Assembly (NCBI RefSeq): GCF_004916895.1
Contig: NZ_SNTZ01000001.1
Span: forward strand, 218,263 to 282,262
Reading direction: 5' to 3'
DNA: 64,000 bases
From: Flagellimonas alvinocaridis
GTDB lineage: Bacteria; Bacteroidota; Bacteroidia; Flavobacteriales; Flavobacteriaceae
This document shows positions 23,977-32,771 of the stretch, in pieces. The notes below the pieces were generated by a model, which was not told where the DNA came from, ran no database searches, and saw only the letters and a list, made by a program, of their open reading frames with translations. Made by a program: the position numbers and the translations under genes. Position 1 is the stretch's first letter; every line of letters begins with the position of its first letter.

Positions 23977-25506
23977 ATGCACATTGCCAGAACCCTTTTT
24001 TTTGCACTGACCCTATTGTTTTTTGCCTGCAAGACCGAAAAGAAAGAGCAGACCGATCCGGAGGAGCAAGCTGCTCTTCCCAATATCGTAATCATCTATG
24101 CGGATGATTTGGGCTATGGAGAATTGGGAGCGTATGGCGCCACCGAACTGAAAACACCCAATCTAGATCATTTGGCCAACAATGGGATGCGATTTACGAA
24201 CGGGTATGCCACTTCGGCCACCTGTACCCCCAGCCGATATGCCCTGTTGACCGGGTCCTATCCGTGGCGCAACAAAAGCGCCAAGATATTGCCGGGCACC
24301 GCCCCCTTGATCATTGATACCGCCCAAACCACCCTTCCCAAAGTATTGAAACAACAAGGCTACACTACGGGAATCGTTGGAAAATGGCATTTGGGACTTG
24401 GCAGCGGACATGTGGATTGGAACCAAGCCATCAGCCCCGGTCCCAACGAGGTAGGCTTTGACCATAGTTACATCATGGCAGCTACCCAAGATCGGGTACC
24501 CACAGTGTACATTGAAAATGGAAAGGTGGACAATCTTGACCCCAACGACCCTATTCAAATTGATTACCAAAAAAACTTCCCGGGCGAACCCACGGGCAAG
24601 GACAACCCAGAGTTGTTGAAAATGAAATGGCACCACGGGCATGACAACAGTATTGTGAACGGCATTTCCCGAATCGGTTTCATGAAAGGCGGCGAAGCTG
24701 CCAAATGGGTGGACGAGGATATGGCCGATACTTTTTTGGCTGAAGCCAAACGATTTGTAAAAGAGAAGAAAGACCAACCCTTTTTCCTGTATTATGCCCT
24801 TCAACAACCCCATGTGCCCAGAACCCCACATCCTCGTTTTGTGGGATCTAGTGGTATGGGACCCCGAGGCGATGTGATCGTAGAGGCCGATTGGTGCGTG
24901 GGCGAGTTTATAAAGACCTTGGAAGAAGAAGGCTTGCTGGAGAACACCTTGATTGTGTTTTCAAGCGACAATGGCCCAGTGGTCAACGATGGGTATTATG
25001 ATGATTCCGTGGAAAAGTTGGGCAACCATAAACCTGCAGGTCCGCTTCGAGGCGGAAAATACAGCTTGTTCGAGGCAGGTACTCGTGTACCCTTTATCAC
25101 CTACTGGAAAGGAAAGATTACCCCCGGCACTTCGGATGCGATGGTAAGCCAAGTAGATCTTTTGGCTTCCCTTGCGGCATTGGTGAACAGTGATGCCACG
25201 ACCCAGGACAGTCAAGATTTGTTGGATGTGTTGTTGGGAAAAAGCACTAACGGTCGGAATGAACTCATTATAGAGGCCTCCACCCGAACCGCATTCCGTA
25301 AAGGGGACTGGGCCATGATTCCCCCTTATGACGGACCGGCCATCATCAAAACCGTGAACATTGAAATAGGGAATGACCCGGAATATCAATTGTACAACCT
25401 GAAGGAAGACTTGGGCCAGCAGAACAACTTGGCCAAAAGCCATCCCGAAAAATTGGCCGAGATGAAAGCGGCTTATACAAAAATCAGAGGGATTGCCGAA
25501 GAATAG
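23977..25506 (+). CDS. Type I sulfatase, lipoprotein
   Basis: I start at the ATG at 23977 (509 aa), where a lipoprotein signal begins (MHIARTLFFALTLLFFACK, C18). The longer frame overlaps the XRE gene and has an implausible leader. The sulfatase signature CTPSR at 83-87 provides Cys83 for conversion to formylglycine. Calcium ligands include D43/D44 (YADDLGYGELGAYG) and the later SSDNGP. Further family blocks are TGIVGKWHLG and KPAGPLRGGKYSLFEAGTRVPF. It would remove sulfate esters from a sulfated carbohydrate, plausibly alongside the GH3 enzyme. An anaerobic or aerobic maturase is not in the window. Confidence 0.93.
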   Translation: MHIARTLFFALTLLFFACKTEKKEQTDPEEQAALPNIVIIYADDLGYGELGAYGATELKTPNLDHLANNGMRFTNGYATSATCTPSRYALLTGSYPWRNKSAKILPGTAPLIIDTAQTTLPKVLKQQGYTTGIVGKWHLGLGSGHVDWNQAISPGPNEVGFDHSYIMAATQDRVPTVYIENGKVDNLDPNDPIQIDYQKNFPGEPTGKDNPELLKMKWHHGHDNSIVNGISRIGFMKGGEAAKWVDEDMADTFLAEAKRFVKEKKDQPFFLYYALQQPHVPRTPHPRFVGSSGMGPRGDVIVEADWCVGEFIKTLEEEGLLENTLIVFSSDNGPVVNDGYYDDSVEKLGNHKPAGPLRGGKYSLFEAGTRVPFITYWKGKITPGTSDAMVSQVDLLASLAALVNSDATTQDSQDLLDVLLGKSTNGRNELIIEASTRTAFRKGDWAMIPPYDGPAIIKTVNIEIGNDPEYQLYNLKEDLGQQNNLAKSHPEKLAEMKAAYTKIRGIAEE

Positions 25507-25549
25507 GGGGGAAAATTAACGCCGGACCGTTCATGTAACCCATAAAGTT

Positions 25550-25876
25550 CTAGTGAGAAACTATTTTTAAACCAACAATTGAGATTACTAAAGTGGTAAT
25601 AAAAAACAACCTCCAAAAAGTTGTGGGCTCTTTAAATAGTAGGATTCCAACCAAAACCGTCCCAACGGCACCAATGCCTGTCCAAACGGCATAGGCAGTT
25701 CCAATGGGCAAATGTTTGGTTACTTTTACCAACAATAACATACTAATGGCCAAGCAAATTAAGAAGGCAATATACCAATAGTTTGCTTCGGCTCCTGAAG
25801 CGTTTTTGGCCTTTCCAAGACAAGCGGCAAAAGCCACTTCAAAAAGCCCTGCGACAAGCAATAAAATCCAGTTCAT
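25550..25876 (-). CDS. SMR-family exporter (Gdx/SugE-like)
   Basis: The ATG at 25876 gives 108 residues starting MNWILLLVAGLFEVAFAACLG, which places the essential membrane Glu at position 13. Four membrane helices are visible. The motif GTAYAVWTGIGAVGTVLVGILLFKEP matches the Gdx/SugE guanidinium-exporter branch more closely than the EmrE polyaromatic-cation branch. The longer frame would add 21 polar residues. It is divergent from the DUF6660 gene. Substrate assignment to guanidinium is inference; no guanidine riboswitch was recognised upstream. Confidence 0.9.
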   Translation of the reverse strand: MNWILLLVAGLFEVAFAACLGKAKNASGAEANYWYIAFLICLAISMLLLVKVTKHLPIGTAYAVWTGIGAVGTVLVGILLFKEPTTFWRLFFITTLVISIVGLKIVSH

Positions 25877-25988
25877 CCTAACTCTTTTTTCAAATTCCAT
25901 AAAGATACAACCAACAATTTCAAAAAGGATATATTCCAAATCATTTACAAAAAGAAGTGACCCTGGAGTAAATCCTTATCTTTGTGAT

Positions 25989-26321
25989 ATGAAGTTCCTC
26001 ACTGTGATTTTATCATTGCTCACGATTGTTCTGTCATCATACCCATGTTGTCAAGAAACAGATTCATGTTTTGAAACTTCTACCGCATCCCATTGCGCTG
26101 ATGGAGATCACAATACTGAAAATGAACAACATGACAAGGAAACGCCCTGTTCCCCTTTTTTTACTTGTGGAAGGTGTCCAGGATTTACAACCAATCATGT
26201 GTCCTTGGAGCTTGTTCCCTTTGAGCTTGAAGAAAAAATACAACCCATTGTCTATATTGAGCCGCTTCCCAAGGAAGTGTATTTCTTTTCCCTTAAACCG
26301 CCTCGGATTTTTGAAGTATAA
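25989..26321 (+). CDS. DUF6660-like secreted Cys/His protein
   Basis: The ATG at 25989 yields 110 residues with a signal peptide (MKFLTVILSLLTIVLSSYPCC). The mature part has several Cys and His (CCQETDSC, SHCADGDHN, TPCSPFFTCGRCPGF), then a C-terminal EPLPKEVYFFSLKPPRIFEV. The frame opening at 25806 overlaps the SMR gene and is not credible. This family typically precedes metal-related TonB receptors in flavobacteria. A TATCTTTG box at 25977-25984 is so close to the ATG that the message may be leaderless. It lies 75 nt upstream of the receptor. Confidence 0.78.
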   Translation: MKFLTVILSLLTIVLSSYPCCQETDSCFETSTASHCADGDHNTENEQHDKETPCSPFFTCGRCPGFTTNHVSLELVPFELEEKIQPIVYIEPLPKEVYFFSLKPPRIFEV

Positions 26322-26396
26322 GCTGGTTTAAACCAGATTCACTTTGGTCGGCACCGTTCTGACCATGATTCTATATACGTCAAAAATTTAAATTAC

Positions 26397-28574
26397 ATGA
26401 AAACGAGATTATTATTGCTGCTGTCCCTGTTTGGGACGGTATCCGTTCTTGCACAGAACACTTTGGACATTGTTGTAAAAGATTCCATTAGTGCCGAACC
26501 ATTGATTGGGGTCACTGCCCTATTGAAACCCATTGACAAAGGAGCCATTTCAAACGAAACGGGGAAAATATATATTGATGATATCCCCGATGGCACATTT
26601 GAATTACAATTGAGCTATTTGGGATATACCTCTGTTAATCGCAACCTAACCTTTCCCTTGGATGAAGCTGTATTGGGTGGAACCATTTTCCTTACTCCCC
26701 ATACCGAGGAAATGGAAGAGATTACCTTGGTTTCTACACGGAGCTCACGGACCATTGCGGACATTCCTACCCGAGTTGAGGTAATTGCTGGCGAGGAACT
26801 CTCCGAAAAAGGGAATATGAAACCCGGTGATATTCGCATGCTCCTCAATGAGAGCACTGGTATCAGGACCCAACAGACATCGGCCACCAGCTATAATTCC
26901 AGTATCCGCATACAGGGCTTGGATGGTAAGTATACCCAATTGCTTCGTGATGGTTTTCCATTATATTCAGGGTTTGCCAGTGGACTGAGTCTGATGCAGA
27001 TTGCACCTTTGGACCTAAAACAGGTAGAGGTTATAAAAGGGTCTAGCTCTACCCTTTACGGTGGTGGTGCGATTGCAGGGTTGGTGAACCTTATTTCCAA
27101 ATCACCGGAAGATGTTCCAGAACTAAGTTTTATGGTCAATGGCACCTCGGCCCTAGGTTTGGATTTAAGTGGATTTTATTCCCAAAAGTTCAAAACACTG
27201 GGGACAACAGTATTTGCCTCCTATAATCTGGGAACCCCTTATGATCCAGCGGACATTGGTTTGACCGCCATTCCGGAATTTGATCGTTTTACCTTAAATC
27301 CAAAACTTTATTGGTACTTGAACGACCAAACCGAGTTGTTGATCGGCCTCAATGCCATTTGGGAAGACCGCCTAGGGGGAAATATGGACCATGTAAAAGG
27401 CAAAACTGTACAAGACCCCTACTTTGAATCCAATGAAACCGAGCGGTTCTCTACCCAACTAGGGTTCAAGCATGCTTTTGATGCCCAAAATCGGCTAGAG
27501 CTAAAAAACAGTTTCAGTTTTTATGATAGAACCATTCAAATTCCTGATTTCACCTTTTCGGGATACCAACGTTCTTCATTCAGTGAAATAAACTTTTCCA
27601 ATGCTTCTGAAGGCGGACTGGAATGGGTTCTCGGGGCAAACCTTTGGACAGAATATTTCAATGATGTCCGAAACGATCAAGATGGGGCATTGGACCAATC
27701 CTACGAGATTTTTGGGTTATTTGCACAAAATGTATGGCCTATAAATGATATTTTATCACTTGAAACAGGGTTCCGTGCAGATTTTCATTCAGATTATGGT
27801 GCAATGGCCTTACCAAGGATATCCATACTGTACGAGCCAAATGAAGCTCTAACATTTCGCCTAGGCGGAGGTATGGGATATAAAACCCCAACCGTGTTCA
27901 CCGAAGATGCTGAAAGACTCCAATTTAGGAATGTACTGCCCATTGACGTGGATGAAACTGACCTTGAACATTCCATAGGGGGTAATTTTGACATCAACTA
28001 CAAATGGATCCCATTTCCAGGAGTAACCATGTCTGTAAACACGTTGCTATTCTACACCAAGATCAACGACCCCATGATGCTGACCCCAAACGGTAATGGT
28101 TTCTATTTGTTTGAGCAATCCAATGGGTATGTGGATACTAAGGGCACCGAAATCAACCTAAAGGTTAAATATGGAGATTTAAAACTGTTCACCGGATACA
28201 CGCATGCCAACGTGAAACAACACGAAGATGGAATGAAATCAGACTTTCCTTTGGTAGCCAAACATCGGTTGAACAATGTGTTGATGTATGAAAAAGAAGA
28301 GAATTTTTGGATTGGTTTGGAAGCCTATTATTACAGTCCACAGGAATTAAGTTCGGGAACAACCAGTGAATCTTATTGGGTTTTGGGCTTAATGAGCGAA
28401 AAAAAGCTAGGGGAGAATTTCTCCATCTTCCTGAATTTTGAAAATTTTCTAGATACAAGACAGTCCCGTTTTGGAGCCATTTATTCTGGAGATTTAAGCA
28501 ATCCTCAGTTTTTGGACATTTATGCCCCTGTAGATGGCTTTGTGGCCAATGGCGGTTTTAAATTGCGTCTTTGA
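26397..28574 (+). CDS. TonB-dependent outer-membrane receptor
   Basis: This 725-aa protein has a signal peptide (MKTRLLLLLSLFGTVSVLAQ). A carboxypeptidase-regulatory-like domain follows (about 22-95, VGVTALLKPIDKGAISNE type), then the plug (about 110-220, TRVEVIAGEELSEKGNMKPGDI, VEVIKGSSSTLYGGGAIAGLVNLIS) and a 22-strand barrel to the C-terminal GGFKLRL. It imports a ligand across the outer membrane using TonB energy. The neighbour DUF6660 protein with Cys and His, and the absence of a SusD partner, favour a metal or metal-chelate ligand over a glycan; this is inference. Confidence 0.92.
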   Translation: MKTRLLLLLSLFGTVSVLAQNTLDIVVKDSISAEPLIGVTALLKPIDKGAISNETGKIYIDDIPDGTFELQLSYLGYTSVNRNLTFPLDEAVLGGTIFLTPHTEEMEEITLVSTRSSRTIADIPTRVEVIAGEELSEKGNMKPGDIRMLLNESTGIRTQQTSATSYNSSIRIQGLDGKYTQLLRDGFPLYSGFASGLSLMQIAPLDLKQVEVIKGSSSTLYGGGAIAGLVNLISKSPEDVPELSFMVNGTSALGLDLSGFYSQKFKTLGTTVFASYNLGTPYDPADIGLTAIPEFDRFTLNPKLYWYLNDQTELLIGLNAIWEDRLGGNMDHVKGKTVQDPYFESNETERFSTQLGFKHAFDAQNRLELKNSFSFYDRTIQIPDFTFSGYQRSSFSEINFSNASEGGLEWVLGANLWTEYFNDVRNDQDGALDQSYEIFGLFAQNVWPINDILSLETGFRADFHSDYGAMALPRISILYEPNEALTFRLGGGMGYKTPTVFTEDAERLQFRNVLPIDVDETDLEHSIGGNFDINYKWIPFPGVTMSVNTLLFYTKINDPMMLTPNGNGFYLFEQSNGYVDTKGTEINLKVKYGDLKLFTGYTHANVKQHEDGMKSDFPLVAKHRLNNVLMYEKEENFWIGLEAYYYSPQELSSGTTSESYWVLGLMSEKKLGENFSIFLNFENFLDTRQSRFGAIYSGDLSNPQFLDIYAPVDGFVANGGFKLRL

Positions 28575-28614
28575 CTACCCTCGGGAAGATTTACCTAGCC
28601 ATATCATGAGCACT

Positions 28615-28649
28615 AGGGATGCCGAGCTGGCAAGTACAGCGGCATCCCT
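28615..28649 (+). terminator. Hairpin downstream of the TonB receptor
   Basis: AGGGATGCCG and CGGCATCCCT (28615-28624, 28640-28649) pair perfectly with a 15-nt loop. Only CTTT follows, so it is a weak terminator or an RNA-stabilising hairpin. The rest of the gene-free stretch to 29044 is AT-rich and shows only the promoter at 28990-29017. Confidence 0.5.
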
Positions 28650-28989
28650 CTTTGGATTTGGTTTATCTTCATAATTTTTTAAAAGCTTTGTAATTATGCA
28701 GCTTTTGATATCCATTTAAAATTCCCCATTAATAATGCTTTATACTTATTTAATGTTCATGTGAGCAAGGTTAATCTCAAAGAAACTAATTGAACAAGTG
28801 AAAATTAAATAGCCATTGTATCGTACTCCTTGAACCTAAACCACCCCACTCTAAAATTAATATCCCTTTCAACGCTCTTTTTAATCTTAATTATCAGAAC
28901 ACATTTTAACATATTTTGAAGAAGAAAGAATTGGCAAGCCTTATGAATCCTCATTGTTTCAATTCATCTAAAAAGTGATTTTTAACATA

Positions 28990-29017
28990 TTGTGTATCTT
29001 AGGATTATATACTTTTG
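28990..29017 (+). promoter_or_regulatory. Putative promoter of the serine hydrolase-NTT operon
   Basis: TTG (28990-28992) and TACTTTTG (29010-29017, exact TAnnTTTG) are separated by 17 nt. The predicted start is near 29024, about 20 nt before the ATG at 29045. Confidence 0.5.
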
Positions 29018-29044
29018 ACACGTATTTTACACCATAACTTACAC

Positions 29045-29947
29045 ATGAGAAATACCTTTTTTGCGTTACTAGTTTTTTCCATTTGTTTTTCCATTTCAGG
29101 TCAACAAGCATTGCCTTTGAAAATGGACAATAAAAACATTAAACCCTTAACCAAACTGGTAGATACTTCACTTCAAAACAATCTTGAAGAGGAGATTTTA
29201 AGCAATCCAACATGGTCACATTTAATTTCCCAAAAAAAGATGGCCGTGGGCATTGTGGATCTGAGCAATCCAGAAAAGGTCAGGTTCGCTCGAATAAATG
29301 GCAACCATATGATGTATGCCGCCAGTCTTCCCAAGATTGCCATTCTATTATCTGCCATGGATGCTATTGAAAAAGGAGAACTTGTTGAAACACCTGAGAT
29401 CAAAAAAGATATGCGATTAATGATCAGCAAATCGGACAATGCTGCCTCTACCCGAATGATAGATCGAATTGGGTATGCTAAGATAGAAGCTGTCATGACG
29501 GATCCCAAATATACCTTTTATGATGAAGGCAATGGTGGGGGACTTTGGGTAGGAAAGCGCTATGGAGGTGGTGGCGATACCAATAGAGAGCCTTTAAAGC
29601 AACTTAGCCATGCCGCTTCGGTAACCCAAGTTTGCCGATTTTATTATTTGCTTGCCAATGGAAAACTGGTCAATGAAAAAAGGTCCAAGCAAATGTTGAG
29701 CATTATGGAAAATCCTGAGCTTCACCATAAGTTTGTGAACACGCTGGAAATCATTGCCCCATCTGCCAGACTGTTCCGGAAGTCCGGATCATGGAAAACA
29801 TATCACTCCGATTCCATTTTGGTCTGGGGAAGAGATGCTAATCGGAGGTACATCTTGGTTGCATTGATTGATGACCCCGAAGGGGAACAAATCATTCGAA
29901 ATCTGGTCAAACCAGTAGAAAAAGTATTGAAAAAAACCGAAATTTAG
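29045..29947 (+). CDS. Exported serine hydrolase, class A beta-lactamase fold
   Basis: The ATG at 29045 gives 300 residues starting with a signal peptide (MRNTFFALLVFSICFSISGQQ). All three penicillin-recognising motifs are present: S94-L-P-K97, S130-D-N132 and K246-S-G248. The typical Omega-loop Glu-x-x-Leu-Asn is not evident, so it may be a peptidase or esterase and not a true beta-lactamase. It is 22 nt upstream of the NTT-HEAT gene. A second enzyme of the same fold lies in the convergent operon. Location in the periplasm is inferred from the signal peptide. Confidence 0.88.
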   Translation: MRNTFFALLVFSICFSISGQQALPLKMDNKNIKPLTKLVDTSLQNNLEEEILSNPTWSHLISQKKMAVGIVDLSNPEKVRFARINGNHMMYAASLPKIAILLSAMDAIEKGELVETPEIKKDMRLMISKSDNAASTRMIDRIGYAKIEAVMTDPKYTFYDEGNGGGLWVGKRYGGGGDTNREPLKQLSHAASVTQVCRFYYLLANGKLVNEKRSKQMLSIMENPELHHKFVNTLEIIAPSARLFRKSGSWKTYHSDSILVWGRDANRRYILVALIDDPEGEQIIRNLVKPVEKVLKKTEI

Positions 29948-29969
29948 TCATTGGATAGTTCAACGACCA

Positions 29970-32771
29970 ATGCTCTACAAACTAGCAAATAACTTTTTTG
30001 ACATTAGAAAAGGGGAATACAAAATCTCCTTTTTCATGTTTTGCTACATCTTTCTGATCATATCAGTTCTTTTGATCATAAAGCCCACGATCAATGCACT
30101 ATTTCTCTCGGAACTCGGTGCCGAAAAATTGTCTGTTGCTTATGTATTGGTCGCTCTCACAGCAGTACTCAGCTCCCTATTCTATACCCGAATTCTGGTA
30201 AAATTTGAGTTGAACCACATCATAAAAACTACCCTAACAACTTCAATTGTTGTTTTAGTGGCCTTGGGAAGTCTATTGAAATTGGGACTGATGAACACTT
30301 ATCTGCTCTTCTTTTTCTATATATGGGTGGCCATTTATGCCGTACTGTCTGCTTCCCAATTTTGGGTCCTTGCCAATTTGGTTTTCAACGTGCGGGATGC
30401 AAAACGACTTTTTGGCTTTATAGGCTCAGGCGCTATTTTAGGAGGAATCATAGGGGGCTATCTAACCTCCATTTTTGCACCGCTTCTTGGGAATGCCGTT
30501 ATGATATTTATCGCAGCCGTATTACTTATTGGGTGTTTTCCGTTACTTCGATTTATTTGGAAACTTCGGGTAAACAAACTAGATGAGCTACAACAAAAAA
30601 AACGAATCTCATTAACAGATGGTCATCCTTATACGTTGATCAAAAAATCCCGTCACCTTACGTATATGGCCTTAACCGTGGCCGTTGGCGTTTTGGTGGC
30701 TAAATTGGTGGATTATTTGTTTAGTGATTTTGCTGCCAAGTCCATTGAAGACCCAGAAGAGCTTTCCGCATTTCTTGCATTTTGGTTCTCTACGTTCAAT
30801 TTATTGTCGCTGGCAGTACAACTCTTCCTCACCCAACGTATAGTGGGCATTTGGGGCGTTGGATTTTCCTTGCTTTTATTGCCCTTGGGCATCCTGTTTG
30901 GGGCTGTTTTTTTCTTGATAATCCCAGAATTATCTGCCATTGTGGCCATAAAGGCAATGGATGGGGTATTGAAGCAATCCATCAACAAAAGTGCTTCTGA
31001 ATTGTTGGCGCTACCCCTGCCCTTCGAACTAAAAAATCGTACAAAATCCTTCATAGATGTAGTTGTTGATAGCATTGCCACAGGATTTGCCGGACTGTTA
31101 TTGATTTTCTTTGTTATTGGTCTTAATCTAGGAACAACCAGTATTACGCTACTGATTATTGGTTTGGTTCTTGTCTGGATTTTTTTTGTGGCTGTTTTGC
31201 GCAAAGAATATTACACCACCTTTAAAAAGAACTTAGAAAATGTAACTACAAAAGCCACAAACACATCTATTGCCAAGGTGAAGAACGTATCCGTGGTGGA
31301 AGGAATGAAGAGCGTTTTTTCCTCCGGAACCGAGGAACAAATCCTTTTTATGCTGAACAAATTGATGGAAATAAATGATAGGAGATTCTCCGAGGACGTT
31401 TTGAAATTGCTGGATCACCCTTCCCTAAAAGTAAAAGCTGCAGCAATGCGCAATCTTTATTTTTTAAACAGCACTGCCATGGTAGCCAATATCAGTGAAC
31501 TTTTGGGGTATAACGAGGAAGAATTGACCTTGGCCACTTTTGAATATCTATTGCTTCATTCTGATCAAAATGAAGCCTATATTTTCGACCAATTCTTGGA
31601 TTCTGACAACTCATTGACCAGAGATACTGCCCTCTATTGTTTGGCAAGGGAAAGTGCCGGAAACATTACCTTGAAATCAAGGCATGATTTAATTGGAAGG
31701 TTGGAAAAGCGTTTGGCGCAAAAGGGATCCCCCGCAAATCCACTTGTTTTAAAAACCATTGGCGCTTCTGGGCATCCGCAATATTATCCAGTAATCATGG
31801 AAGCCTTGGAGGATAAAGATGACTCTTTAAAACAAGCTGCCATAGTTGCAGCAGGCTTCAGTATGCGACCAATATTCATCAATAAGCTCCTGCATTTGCT
31901 CCCTCATAAAGCAATGAGGCCCTTTGTTATTACGGCGCTGAACAATTACGGACCAGGGGTTCTTCCCATTTTGGTTTCACATGTAAAAACCCGGACAGTA
32001 ACCCTCGAAATTTGCCGATTTGTGCCCTTGGTAATCAAGTCATTCATGTCCAAGGAAGCCGTTTATTCTTTGTTTCAACTTTTTGATGATGTTGATCTCA
32101 GTATTCGGTTGGAAGTGGTACGTGCCCTTAGCGACATCAGAAAAGAAAGACCCACATTACAATTCAATCGGTTTAAAATAGTGGCCAAGATTTTTGAGGA
32201 ATGCAAATTGTACCATCAAACGCTTTCGGCCATGCACACCCAGATTATCATTTCCTACAGAAACCGGAAAAAATCAGGAGCAAATATCGATTCGGAGGAG
32301 CGAGATGCCCGTGCCTCGTTATTGGAATTGTTGGAACGAAGATTGGATTCGGGCTTGGAACGGATATTCAAGCTTTTAGGGCTAAAGTATGTACAAGAAG
32401 ATGTACAAAATGCCTATTTGGGACTTTTAAGTCCTAAAGAAGAATCAAGGAACAAGGCCATTGAGTTTTTGGACAACCTACTCACAGGCAACCTTAAACA
32501 AAAATTATTGCCCATTATTGAGGAAGCCACCATGGATTTTTCATCGGAGGAAGCTATCCAAAAAATCAAACATACCATTCCCAGTGAAATGGAATGTTTT
32601 GAGCAATTGTTAAATGTCCCGGATGTAAATTTGAGACTGGCCGTAATTTATCTGATAGGAAAACAAAAAGACCTGCGTTTTAAACCCTTATTGGAAAAGT
32701 TGGTTACGGATGACAATCCAAAAATCAAGGATTTTGCCATCAAAGCCTTGGGAGACATTAACCCTTCCTAA
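29970..32771 (+). CDS. NTT-type nucleotide-transporter-like membrane protein with HEAT-like repeats
   Basis: This 933-aa protein has about 12 membrane helices in residues 15-415, matching the bacterial Npt1/Npt2 (ATP/ADP translocase-like) group. The opening block FFDIRKGEYKISFFMFCYIF and the run ASQFWVLANLVFNVRDAKRLFGFIGSGAILG support this. The C-terminal half (about 440-930) is soluble and made of HEAT-like helical pairs, for example DHPSLKVKAAAMRNLYFLNS, EDKDDSLKQAAIVAAGFSM, and DDNPKIKDFAIKALGDI at the end. Characterised NTTs exchange or import nucleotides; whether this fusion does is unknown. It sits behind a serine hydrolase gene and its stop overlaps the convergent hydrolase by 14 nt. 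Confidence 0.88.
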   Translation: MLYKLANNFFDIRKGEYKISFFMFCYIFLIISVLLIIKPTINALFLSELGAEKLSVAYVLVALTAVLSSLFYTRILVKFELNHIIKTTLTTSIVVLVALGSLLKLGLMNTYLLFFFYIWVAIYAVLSASQFWVLANLVFNVRDAKRLFGFIGSGAILGGIIGGYLTSIFAPLLGNAVMIFIAAVLLIGCFPLLRFIWKLRVNKLDELQQKKRISLTDGHPYTLIKKSRHLTYMALTVAVGVLVAKLVDYLFSDFAAKSIEDPEELSAFLAFWFSTFNLLSLAVQLFLTQRIVGIWGVGFSLLLLPLGILFGAVFFLIIPELSAIVAIKAMDGVLKQSINKSASELLALPLPFELKNRTKSFIDVVVDSIATGFAGLLLIFFVIGLNLGTTSITLLIIGLVLVWIFFVAVLRKEYYTTFKKNLENVTTKATNTSIAKVKNVSVVEGMKSVFSSGTEEQILFMLNKLMEINDRRFSEDVLKLLDHPSLKVKAAAMRNLYFLNSTAMVANISELLGYNEEELTLATFEYLLLHSDQNEAYIFDQFLDSDNSLTRDTALYCLARESAGNITLKSRHDLIGRLEKRLAQKGSPANPLVLKTIGASGHPQYYPVIMEALEDKDDSLKQAAIVAAGFSMRPIFINKLLHLLPHKAMRPFVITALNNYGPGVLPILVSHVKTRTVTLEICRFVPLVIKSFMSKEAVYSLFQLFDDVDLSIRLEVVRALSDIRKERPTLQFNRFKIVAKIFEECKLYHQTLSAMHTQIIISYRNRKKSGANIDSEERDARASLLELLERRLDSGLERIFKLLGLKYVQEDVQNAYLGLLSPKEESRNKAIEFLDNLLTGNLKQKLLPIIEEATMDFSSEEAIQKIKHTIPSEMECFEQLLNVPDVNLRLAVIYLIGKQKDLRFKPLLEKLVTDDNPKIKDFAIKALGDINPS

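Noticed and set aside
29045..29947. Genuine class A beta-lactamase conferring resistance
   Set aside because: The SxxK, SDN and KSG motifs exist, but the Omega-loop Glu motif needed for deacylation is not evident and the context is an operon with a membrane transporter.
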